Assembly: GCA_030248295.1 (NCBI GenBank)
Contig: JASANH010000484.1
Span: 218,330 to 282,329 of the forward strand
Length of the DNA: 64,000 nt
Direction of reading: 5' to 3'
Source: Mesodorylaimus sp. YZB2_4
Taxonomy: Eukaryota; Nematoda; Enoplea; Dorylaimida; Dorylaimidae
In this document: in pieces, positions 34,701-45,089 of the stretch
Layout of the letters: every line of letters starts with the position of its first letter
Numbering within the stretch: position 1 is the first letter of the stretch
Program-made: the position numbers and the translations under genes
The notes under the pieces: generated by a model
Databases searched by the model: none
Seen by the model: the letters and a program-made list of their open reading frames with translations, nothing else
Told to the model about the DNA's origin: nothing

Positions 34701-35289
34701 GGCATACGTTATTGCATAAGAAAACGTAATTCCATAAACCTAAAAAAAACTCAATTTAAATTTATATGAAAGGTTAGAATTTTACAAAAAAACCAGGCCT
34801 TGTACTTCGAACCAAGGAGCTGTTGAGCCATTGCATGTAATAACTGCGAGGATAAAGAAGTAAGATTTCGTTGCTGAAGATTGAAAATGGAACCAAAAGA
34901 ACGGCTGCGATTGAAACGGCAAGCGAGAATGTACAAATCCATACGCTAAAATAAAAAACCTGATTTAAAAACAAAATAAAATCCAATAATGGAAAAATTA
35001 CTTACGATATTCTATAAACTAAATAGTCTCCTTCATCGCCCGAATATAAATCGTCGTGGACACTTCGTTTCTTCAATTTACGTACGATAGCGTGCGAAAG
35101 ACCATAAAGTCCGAGGAAAATCAGTAAGCATACCTAAAATGGCAATAAGTATCACATAAATGGGCACCAATTCGAAACGATATTCGGAATGATCCTCGTT
35201 TTTGAGTAGGTACTTACCACGTATTCTCGAATAGCGCCGTGAAACGCGCGTTCGCGCTCGTCAACATCGTCATCATTTTTTTCGTTCAT
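31763..35289 (-). CDS. LMBR1: LMBR1/LMBR1L-type nine-pass membrane protein (553 aa)
   Basis: LMBR1-family proteins are multi-pass membrane proteins; LMBR1L (LIMR) binds lipocalin and dampens Wnt signalling in lymphocytes. Twelve exons on minus: 35218-35289, 35006-35133, 34806-34945, 34509-34739, 33744-33812, 33624-33688, 33489-33561, 33045-33427, 32917-32990, 32337-32494, 31935-32091, 31763-31874; 1662 nt in frame. Motifs: LLVPFSIFSNEILLLYPRSY then YMQWLNSSL, FAYFFIESQGFSG, YQLPFVYSCVSLFGV, CTPLGFARMF, ALGPFGAVIEVV, YLMVASLVGFYSLP, LILSSALPVLARTLG, NFDLLGDYGRLNWLGNF. These follow human LMBR1L closely. An Asn/Ser-rich insert of about 50 residues in exon 8 (NGSNGNSSARSYSNG) lies in the cytosolic loop and makes the protein longer than the human 490 aa. 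LMBR1 and LMBR1L cannot be told apart here. Confidence 0.95.
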
Positions 35290-37083
35290 ATTTCTCCTGT
35301 TCTTCGTCGACACCGGCCCATCTCGTTCACAAATTGCCAACTGAATTCGCTCGTCGTCAACACGCCAAACGACAAGGCCGCGTGCAGTCGCAGAGGTAAG
35401 TCGCGGGGTTGCGACCTGTGTGCAGTCGCGCGACTGGTCGCGCGACTGGTCGCGCGCGCGACCGTTGCGCGCTGTGAAGTTATGATGCTCTTCGCCTGCC
35501 TCGTCTTTGTAAGTACTGAACATATGGAAATGTTAGATGTATACATTCAAAGGTGGTGAGGTCTTTTATGGACAATAGATATATATATAAATAGGCTGAC
35601 AAAGTGGATTCAGCAACCATATTTAAATGCAAGAAAGATATTCTGACTGGATGTTATGCTTAAAATTATGCGCAAATTTTAAATTTGATGCTTTTTCATG
35701 CACGCAATGCTGAGAAATGAGGCCTAAAGACAATAAGTGCCATCGGTTAGGTACTCTCACTTTCTTTAATTCCTATGTCAAAACGCGCCAATTTTAAAAT
35801 CCAAAATTCAGTCTTAAAATCACTACATGTGCCCTGCGCCTCTGCTCTCGTATATATTTTTTATGCTTGCGAGGACAGTACTCGATAAAACCAAGAGCCA
35901 AATATCCAGGCCTACAAAGATCCAGGCTGGACCGTGCCTTTCAAGGAGGGACAATGTTGGGGCCTCTAAGCTCATCGTGATTTAATTTGAATTTAATCAT
36001 GGCCTTTTTGAAGATCGAGCATTTAACGTCGTTTATTCGGTTGACTTCAAAAAAATATCCAACTGCGTCTGCTTCGATTTTCATCTGCGGCAGCAGACTA
36101 AGTGGATTCGGCATGGCCTTACAAGCAGCCATGTCAACTTGAAGCCCTCAACGAATCCAGCTTGCAGGACTCGACGGATGGAGGGTAGCAATCAAGGGGA
36201 GCGATCTCTGCAGTGTTGCGGGTGCCTCTTCTTGTCTGGCCGGATCATATGAGCATTTTGCAAACATCAGGCGGCCGTTTATCGTCGATATTATCCAGTC
36301 CGACTGCTAAATACTCCGAAAGTAATCATTACGGATAGGCGCGGGAAATCCGGCCGAATCACCTCTGCGGAAATTATGACAGGTACGAGGGACTCCATGA
36401 AGCATGTTTTCTCACAACAGGAGATTTTACGTTTTAGCTGAAATTTTCTTCGAGGAATCGCGACTTACAAACAGCACACGACCAATTACCACTGTCCAAC
36501 GAGTGATGTCGTTTCGGCAGCAAAGACGCTTTTAGCAGGTTTGAGACAGCTTTCAACCATCAGTCGCTCCTCTCCATGGCTAGTTATATCGGCACTGGCT
36601 CGAGTGCAGCCAACTGCCCAAAGACCTGGCTTGTCGAGTTGCGAAAAAGCTGTCCCTCGCCAGCAAGACTAAATTTGAAATGTGGAAGGCGCGCGCGCGC
36701 AAGCCGCAAGGACCTGCGACTGCGACTACCTCCCGCCCGCCTGCTGGTCACGTGGTTGGAGGGAACGCCTTTTATAGTGTGGTGTCGATCGATTGCCGAG
36801 CAAGCATTGTGTCTAGAATATTCCCTCAGTCTGCGCTTCCTTTTACGGTTTACGGCGGGCGAGGCAGATTTTGACTGACAAGTACGCGTCTGAAACATTA
36901 ACATGATGTCTGCTGGAAGCGCCAATTGTGTGCTACGTCAGCTTTAGTTTGTACGGTGTGCAGTGAAAGCAAAGGCGAGAGTCTGGTTCGGTTGGAGAAA
37001 GAACCGGATTGAGCTGCGTTCAAATACCATATATGCTTGAGTAGCTAGATATATTTGTCCATGCCAGATGCTTCGTTACAAGT
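35290..37083. other. divergent intergenic region of LMBR1 and SLC35B1
   Basis: About 1.8 kb between two start codons that face away. It has a CpG-rich palindrome array near 35425-35462 and a short GC alternation near 36690. Open frames at 36576-36925 on both strands lack any family motif or splice chain. No gene supported. Confidence 0.55.
35425..35462. repeat. three phased CpG-rich palindromes
   Basis: The perfect palindrome GTCGCGCGAC occurs at 35425-35434 and again 12 bp on at 35437-35446, followed by the longer palindrome GTCGCGCGCGCGAC at 35449-35462. They start 136 bp upstream of the LMBR1 ATG, which would fit a promoter element bound by dimers. Function is inferred only. Confidence 0.75.
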
Positions 37084-39531
37084 ATGGTTTCAACTTTTTC
37101 AGAAAAAAATCAGGTTGTGATATCCATGGCCGCGGAGAATTATAAAATGAATGAAAATGGAGGCGGGCACGGATCGACCGATCATCATTCGCATCCCGAA
37201 TACGATACTAAACTGCGCCATGCTCCTACTTTTCGTCGATTGATGATATGTGCGGTTGGTATTTTCGTTTGTTATTTTTATTACGGCATTGTTCAAGAGA
37301 AAATGTAAGTGCTATGTTTGAAATAAGGGAGCAAGAGTCGTAAATTTGGGCACTTTAGAACGAAATCCAAGTATGGAGAAGAAAATGAAGCGTTTACATA
37401 CACGCAATCGTTGGTGTTTGTGCAATGCCTGGTCAATGCCGCCTTCGCTGCGGCTGGTAGGTGATTGAGTGATGAGGGCTCAAAGCCAGAAAGAAGCCTG
37501 TTGTCTGGCCACACACTGTACGTAGTATAAAACGTGTCACATGGTCTATCCTAACAGGTAATTTTCAAATTTCCCCAGTTTCGGGGTCGCTGATTAGCCT
37601 AAACCTAATGGAAGCAATTTGACGGGTTGAACCTGGGCCGGTTATGGGCTTTATGAAGCGCCAGAAAATTTTCTGAGACCGTCCATGATTTCTCCGCTGA
37701 TATCGGCGAAATGGGGATGTCACGTGGTCAAAGGAAGGAGGAGGCGTATGTTTGTTTTGAGACTGTTCCCCGCCCCTGTGATCTCGAGGGTACGTATCTG
37801 TTGTCGCCAAGTTGAAAACAGGTCCTTGGCCCGTAGTAGAATTCGAATAAGAGGGTGAGATAGCTTGTCCTCAACTGAATCAACGTTTTCCTCGTTTCAG
37901 TCATCTTCATGTCGAAACCAGGCTACGATGACACTCCGACCGAGATGTACGCTTTTTGCGCCTTTAGTTACTTGGCTGCCATGATATCGAGTAACCACGC
38001 TCTCCAATTCGTCTCCTATCCGACCCAGGTAACCCACTCGCACTGCATTAGGTGCCTTCATTATCAGTGTAGTTTGCAGGTTCTTGGCAAATCTTGCAAG
38101 CCAATACCGATTATGATTTTTGGTGTGCTCCTGGCCAGGAAACGGTACAAGTTATCCAAATATCTGTGCGTTCTTCTCATCGTCCTCGGAGTGTCCCTGT
38201 TTTTATACAAGGACAATAAACATTCGGCAAACAAGAGTCATTTCGATTTCGGAGTCGGAGAGTTGCTTTTGGTAAGTTCGTGCGTGAGTTCTACTGTTAA
38301 AAACGAATTGTGTGGAATGAGATGCCCATTTTCAGTTATTTTCTCTGGCCATGGATGGAACCACGGGTGCCATTCAAGAGAGGATCCGTGCCCATCACAC
38401 CAGTCGGTCGCATCAAATGATGTTGCACATGAACCTGTGGTCCACGCTTTATCTCTTCGTTGGTAAGCTGGGCTTGACTTGAAGTGTAGGCTGCTGCTAT
38501 CAAGGATAATTTCACTCACCCTATGATCGACCTATCCGACCGTAAGCTTGGATCCCAATCTGATTCACTAAAAATCTAGTAGGGAATATGGCATACCTGG
38601 CAGCCTTCCTTTCTAAATCTGCTGTGTTTCCTCGCCATCACTGGCATCCAAAAGGACACCAGTGATTTGACCAGCACCAACAGGGTTCATATACCGATTG
38701 AAAAATAGGCTCTGGTCTACTCTGCTGTACAGTTGTATTCAAGAAATACAATGGAAATGAGCTCAAACTGGGAATCTTTGGGTGGGTTCGATTCTCACTC
38801 GGGGCTCATTTTTTTTATTCTGTTTTCCCTTGGTTCAATCTAATCTTGGGCCATTTTTTGGTCGGGCTCACTCCTATGTGGCCGGGAGGTCTGCACTATC
38901 TCCCAGAGGTTGAAACATTACGCCGACTAGTCTGATGCTGCAGCCTTCATTCCAGTTCGCTTTTCCAACCTCTGGCTCATCAAAGCTTATCAATTCCAGG
39001 TGTCCCAGAGTCGTCCATCTCTCAAATTTCCTTTTCCAGTCAATTACATTGTACAGCATGTCAGATTTGTCTGCTTTTCTGAGGGCTTACACAGGGCTAG
39101 GACTTGGGCGATGTCAGGGAAATTTGGAATTTTTACCACTGACCATATGCTGTCTCGATTTCAGGCTTGCTGGTGACGGGCGAGATCGTCTCGTTCTTCA
39201 TCTTTGTCCAGAAATATCCAGTCATCCTATTTGATATGGTCTCCTTTTCATTCGCTAGCGCATTAGGCCAAGTAAGCATGTCCGCCTATGATTGCTCGTA
39301 CAGTGTACTGCACTCGTGTTTTAGTATTTTATCTTCATCACCGTCACTGAGTTCGGGCCATTAACGTGCTCGGTCATCACAACCACACGCAAGTTCTTCA
39401 CGATTCTGGCATCCGTTCTTTGGTTCCAGAATCCGATGAACGATCGTCAGTGGATGGGCACGATCTTAGTTTTCGTGGGATTGACATTGGATAGCTTATT
39501 GAGTAAGAGTGCGAAGAAAGCCAAGACTTGA
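37084..39531 (+). CDS. SLC35B1: SLC35B1 ER nucleotide transporter (AXER/UGTREL1; 359 aa)
   Basis: SLC35B1 is a ten-pass ER transporter, described as an ATP/ADP exchanger that feeds BiP and formerly as a UDP-galactose transporter relative. Seven exons on plus: 37084-37304, 37359-37456, 37901-38028, 38080-38271, 38336-38462, 39165-39271, 39325-39531; 1080 nt in frame (human 322 aa). Motifs: [106 protein letters not shown] chose the ATG at 37084 for its context (A at -3, G at +4); an in-frame ATG at 37126 would give 345 aa. The tail is Lys-rich (KSAKKAKT), as in ER-resident relatives. Intron 5 (38463-39164, 702 bp) contains a SINE-like piece. Confidence 0.95.
38785..38830 (+). repeat. SINE-like tRNA T-arm with tail
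   Basis: B-box-like GGTTCGATTCT stands in a 5 bp stem GTGGG/CTCAC. The tail TTTTATTCTGTTTTCC is shared with a second copy near 59.83 kb. It lies in SLC35B1 intron 5. The 5' end is not defined. Confidence 0.45.
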
Positions 39532-39639
39532 TCACTTGCTGAATACAGGCTTTGACGAGACTGTGATCGAAGTAATGTTGGTACGAGATTGTGGGGGAAT
39601 CGTAGGAACCGTTGTTTTATGTTGAACCGGATGTCTGTA

Positions 39640-39645
39640 TTTATT
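39640..39645 (-). other. poly(A) signal candidate of DUF1295 gene A
   Basis: AATAAA on the minus strand, 168 nt past the stop of the downstream reductase gene, inside the 281 bp gap shared with the 3' end of SLC35B1. Confidence 0.5.
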
Positions 39646-39812
39646 TGATAATGCACCATTGGTACTTCTCGATTGAAATGCACCAAGTCTTATGTTTTCC
39701 AGGAACGGGCGGGGATGGGAACTATACAGTGATAACATATGCGCGCAAGGGGATCCGTGTGGCGCGCCAGCAGTGCCACAGGCCGTCGGTCTGTACTGAC
39801 ATCACCCTACTC

Positions 39813-41926
39813 CTACCAAATGAACGGTATCAACTTCTTGGTCTTCAACTTGTACCGTTGGTATTCTTCGTCAGTGCTCCACTTTCTGTCGGCACTGGCC
39901 TCGAGCATGGGTATGCCACTGATGAATATGATGAGCACGGCATCGAATATTGGGCATAGCACGGCGAAAAAGTCGTAGTTGGAGTAGGTCGAGGCGGCTG
40001 AGATGAACATACCGAACCATAGCAGAATTTCGCCCAGATAGTTCGGATGACGACTGATAGACCAGAGTCCAGAACGGATGAATTTGTCCTGAAATGTTGC
40101 TTTTGTAGAGTTCATTAGTTGTACGGCACGGACTCCAGAATGCAGATTATTTATCCACTACGCGCGCAGTCACATTTGGCGCAGGGCTCACTCGGAGGAG
40201 ACTACTCGTGGCTGAGGCCTCAAGATCAAGTTGCTGACGATGAGTGAGCTGCTGGCCTCAAGGCCTAGCTTGTCGCATTATGACTGCTCGCCGGCTAGGC
40301 AAAATGGTCTGGTGAAACTGAGAGATGTGGCGGGGCCTGGCCCATAAAAACCCAGATCTGCTGGTTTATTTGCGATATCTAGTATGCTAAAAGCGTGTAG
40401 GTCTGGTATTCCAAAGTAATTGCAGGCCATCCTTGGACTCACAATCAGCCTTAGGCCCGTGTCCTCGGGGACACGAATCCAAAAGAGCCACCGTGCTCAC
40501 ATAAACTCGAAGCTCGATTGTGCCAATTTAAATCACCACAAGTATTTTTGATCGGTGCGCCACTAATCGTGAGTGCACCCCCAGCAGGTGATTCCGTAGC
40601 TAAAGTATATTGTGCTCCTCATCGAAACAGAGAGTCTGGCAGTGCCAAGGCTGCTCGACCTTTCTCAAGTACTGAATGCCATCGTACACTTTGTCGATAG
40701 ATGGGGCATGTCCATAATGGGCTCGCGTGCGCAGAATATACCTGATCGTGAGGCTAAGCGCGAATCCCCTATGCATGTGTGTTAGGTGACCCTCATTGGT
40801 GAGGGGCAGCCGGTTTTCCCCATAGGCTTACTTGTCAGTAATACAGTGATATATTGAGTCACTAAGGAGGCCATACAATTTGGGTGCCTGATGATGCAAG
40901 GGTGCCCCTAGATGGGCGTAACTGGCGTTTCTTCATTCCCCACCCATTCTGCTGATCGTGAGACAAGGTACCTATTGTACTATTTTAGGTTTAATTAGCG
41001 GTGGAGGTGCAGTGTAGCAGTGGCGACTAATGGTGACTCTCTTTATGTCCAGTGTGATTGGCATGGACCCTCGGTCTCGTGTTGGCCCTGAAAGACCCAC
41101 CTTATTTTCTGGTTTCGCGCGAAAAATTGACTTTTGAATATCTGCCACAGTTTCGGTCAGAAAGCCGATTCCCCATACTATCCAACCAGTGAGGGCCAGT
41201 GGTGAGAGACTAGTGTCCGAATCCAATGTCTTGTGCCACATGAGCAGGCTGGGTAAGAGTGTAACAAAGACCCAGATGCCTGAAAGCCGACAAAATCTTG
41301 CAGAAAAGTCAGACATCTAAAAAAGGCTTACCCTGCAATGTCCAAGTCACAAAAAATTTGAAAGGATTTGTTTTGATTTCTTGAAATCGCCTATCTTCAC
41401 CACTTTTCAGCACACGCCAGAATAGAAAGGAGCCCAATCTAAAAATGCTGACGAATATATAAAAATCTGTGAGGGTAAAGATTACAAGCACCTTAGAGTC
41501 CAAATCAGGACACATATTTCTTGGATGATTTGACTGATTTTCAAAATCGAGCATTGCCTGACCAGAATGTAGACGAGGATGCTGGTGAATGTGGCGCTAC
41601 CTAAAAATCAGGGTTTTGAGGAAGAGAGACAAATTTTTAGGCCCAAACAGGAATCATGAAGAGACTGATAGAAAAAACATGAGCGCTGAGCGTGAATTGA
41701 GCCCGGTCTACGCACCAATCCAGAGATTGGACATAGAACGCAGAACATTTTACCTCCCTATCAGCCTGAGCCACCTTCACACGGTGCCAGCCAAAGAAAT
41801 CAGTACCTTACCAATCAAGTCGTAGAACTTTTCAGTTCGGAAAATCACTGCCACTATCCACGCCACCCATTGAATACCGATAGCGATGCACAATTCAATC
41901 CACACTTCCTCAATTCCAACTGGCAT
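39813..41926 (-). CDS. DUF1295 membrane reductase, copy A (261 aa)
   Basis: DUF1295 proteins (related to the 3-oxo-5-alpha-steroid 4-dehydrogenase C-terminal domain) are multi-pass membrane proteins thought to reduce a lipid or sterol double bond with NADPH. The substrate is unknown. Five exons on minus: 41812-41926, 41492-41600, 41332-41438, 41101-41279, 39813-40088; 786 nt in frame. Motifs: RLGSFLFWRVLKSGEDRRF, LLPSLLMWHKTLD, GWIVWGIGFLTETVADIQK, then the signature GLWSISRHPNYLGEILLW near the C-terminus; the end is KKLIPFIW. Five or six hydrophobic segments. It has the same exon plan as copy B just upstream. The last intron (40089-41100) is about 1 kb with no exon in it. Confidence 0.85.
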
Positions 41927-42535
41927 TTTCCTCCGAAATATTCCTGTCTCCTCCAATGTACCTCTAATTTCAAAGTGAAACCGAAAAGCGAAAAATCACC
42001 TGAAAATCCAAAAGGATGACAAACATTTTTGCTATCGTATTTAAAAGGATCTGAAAGAATGTTTGCACCAGACACACATAAGAGGTAGACCAAATGTGTC
42101 TTGTGCAAACTAGTAATACTAGTTGTATGAGGAGGAATCACGCTAGCTAGCCAGCCAATATACAGCGAAGCCTGAAAACGTGATATTCCGCCAAACAAGA
42201 GGTAGTTCGTGAGTAATAGCAGTACTCGCGTACAAGGCAAACAAGCACGCTCTTATTACCAAGGTAACCCGATGTTTTACTCAAAGCTAGCGCCTACAAG
42301 AACGATGATTCACTTTGTACCGGACAAATTTCTAAAGTTAAATAAGGAATAAAAGTGGCAAACAGCTGTCTTCTTTGGCCATACTATGCGGTGCATGTAT
42401 GGTCAGACCATAGAGACCGCATGGCACGGCAAAGGCGGAGACACTACATAGTGACACGATATATCTATTCCCGGGAACAGCCATTACATAACTGCAATAC
42501 TAGAATTTACTTATCAAACCCAAGCATCGTACGAG
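41927..42535. other. spacer between the two DUF1295 copies
   Basis: 609 bp between the start codon of copy A and the stop of copy B. It should hold the copy A promoter. No ORF or element recognised. Confidence 0.55.
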
Positions 42536-44663
42536 CTACCAGACGAACGGTACCAGCACACTCGTCCTGGCCTTGTACTTCTGGTATTCAATGTTGGTGC
42601 CCCATTTCTTATCAGCGTGCGCTTCGAGTAGCGGAATGCCACTAACATATATGAGCAGTAGGGCATCGAATATCGGACCAAGAACTCCGAGATAGTCCCA
42701 GCCAGAATATGTCGACGCGGCAGAAATGAATAGTCCAAACCATAACAGGATTTCACCAAGGTAGTTCGGGTGACGACAAATGGACCACAGGCCAGTTTGG
42801 ATGAAGTGATCCTGAGAGAAAGAACGCAAATCAGTTGCAATCACCGAAGTCTTAAAACCATTTCCATTTGCCCACCAATAAGACCCAGAATCCCTTCGAG
42901 GAGCGACCCTTTAAAACTAATGGGTCGTCACGCAGTCAGCCATGATCTCCATCCTGAAATCTTCACTCACCTTATTCTCAGGGTCCAATCGAAATTGTGA
43001 TTTTTGGTAATCAGCCAATACTTCAATCACAAATCCGAATGCCCAGATCGACCAGCCAATAATGTCGACGGTGGATATGGGCCTTCCCGATCGCAACGTC
43101 TTGTGCAACATGATGAGGCTAGGTAAGAGCGTCATGAGGACCCATACTCCTAAAAACATAAATCCATAAAGGCAAATGCAGAGAAGGCGATGGCCCGTGA
43201 GTCTATGCACAGTATCTTTGAACCTACAGGGAAATACGATGATTAATCAGATCACATGCTAATGACCAACTCTTCAACTTATGGCAATTCAGCTTACGAT
43301 TATCTGGTGTGGCCTCGACGCGCCACACCAGATTCGATCGACCACATATCCGTATATGTAGAGAGAGAATACACGTGAGCAGAGCTCGGTCAGATGAACC
43401 AGCTACTGTACACCACAAGATGCAAATCAGCTCCTTCAGCGTGCAGTAAATACTGCTTTTTATGCTTTAACACGTTGATTCTTAAAATTAATCTCTTCTG
43501 CATGGCATCAGATTTTAAAAGATAACATAACTTATGTCAGCTTTATGCTGATGGCATTTAACCGATCATGTGAACAGGAGCCGGATGATCCTTCCTGATA
43601 GACAAGTGCTGGAAATCATGCAAGTCTGCTAAAGGAATGCATGATATTGATTTTTTCAATTTGGAAACTTACAAGCAAGCAGCGACAGATCGCGGCAATC
43701 ATCGTCTCAGACTTGAGTTTCATGACGTAAGGCTTACGAATTCGTGCATAAATATGTACGTAAAGCGATCGACCGTCTGACATTACATCGTTCGCTGACT
43801 GATCACACGTTGGAGAGCATCAATCTATCTATCTCCTGTATAGCAGACCTTGAAATTCCCTGTCAGCGTGCTCGCTTCACCACTCCAAGTCACCCACTCA
43901 ACTTCGGCGCACAGCAGAATCTCATAGCCTAAAAATATCGACTCGTACCTTGTATCATCCAGACGACCAGGAAGTGCAAAGGATTTGTTTTAATGTGACG
44001 AAACCGTCTATCTTCCCCGGCTGAAAGCACACGCCAGAATAGGAAGGCACCAAGTCTAAACAGGGTCTGAATCAGATGTCGTTAAATTCAAGTATTCCAA
44101 GCTGACTCACCTGAGAGTCCAAGCTAAAATGCATAGTATTTGGACGATTTGGTTAGCGGTCAATGACCCGCTTCTCGTCCAAAGGATGTAGTGAACAATA
44201 GCGATGAAGGTTAGGCTTCCTAAGAAAAGGCCCCGGAGGTAAGATCAACTTTTGCCCTGGGCAAGAAGCTTATTGGAATGATCCTCTGTTGTCATCAACA
44301 GGAATACCGGTAAAGGTAAAGGTAAAGGGCGTATTAGTCTCATCTTGGGCGACCTGTTGGCAGTGAGTCTGGACTTATTCGCGCCTATTTGAGAACATGC
44401 CCGATAAATAAGGCAGCCCCTCGTTTGCCGGTGCCAACGGGTGAAGAGCGAACCCCCATCACTTGGATCGCGCTCCACGTTCTTTGTCAGATCGCCGTAA
44501 AGCGAGAAAAGTAGCAGCGCAAAATATTTAAGGGAAACAAAGATCAGAATGAGTGAAAAATCATTTTACCCGTCAAATCGTAAAACTTTTCAGTTTGCTT
44601 GATCGTTGCAAAAACCCAGGCAAACACCTGGATTCCAAATGCGAGGTACACTTCTGTCCACAT
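42536..44663 (-). CDS. DUF1295 membrane reductase, copy B (254 aa)
   Basis: Tandem paralog of copy A. Five exons on minus: 44570-44663, 44111-44219, 43949-44055, 42971-43149, 42536-42811; 765 nt in frame. Exons 2 to 5 have exactly the same lengths as in copy A (109, 107, 179, 276 nt); only exon 1 is shorter. Motifs: LGAFLFWRVLSAGEDRRFRH, LLPSLIMLHKTLRSG, GWSIWAFGFVIEVLADYQKS, GLWSICRHPNYLGEILLWFG, ending SVLVPFVW. Fold and role as for copy A; the substrate may differ. Intron 3 (43150-43948) is 799 bp. Intron 1 (44220-44569) includes a GGTAAA triplet repeat and shows no exon. Confidence 0.85.
44309..44329. repeat. GGTAAA short tandem repeat
   Basis: Three and a half copies of GGTAAA in intron 1 of DUF1295 copy B. 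Confidence 0.8.
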
Positions 44664-45089
44664 GACTCCCCGTCCACAGGTCTTCTAAATGATGTAGTTG
44701 CCTAAATGAGCAAAAGACTACACAAATTTAGGGGAAACGCAGCGCCGTAAAGCTAAAATGCGCGCGGTGCTTTGGGCAGAAAGGCTACGAGTGCGACTCT
44801 CTTTGCCCAGAGCCACACAAACACAACCACTGCCGCGACAAAGCTTATCATCAGCACAACATACCCGTATCTGTACTATGGAAGCAACCAAAGTGAACCC
44901 GACAGACTCATTATGCCAAAAGAAGTGATTTTACTCTCATCGCTTCAGGCAAGCATGCGAGGTGAATATGAGCGAGCATCACAACAACAAGTGTAAAGTG
45001 GCATAGAAAACGTCAGTGCCTAAGTTTCCTAATCTATTACTTGGAGGCTTCTGCCTGCTCAACCCACGTTTTAAAACGTCCAGTGCTCT
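44664..45089. other. intergenic, DUF1295 copy B promoter side / MVP 3' side
   Basis: 426 bp. Contains the promoter side of copy B and the MVP 3' flank. Nothing else recognised. Confidence 0.5.

Noticed and set aside
36576-36925. About 100-codon frames on both strands upstream of SLC35B1
   Set aside because: Both strands open over the same stretch, no motif; likely chance in GC-richer promoter DNA.
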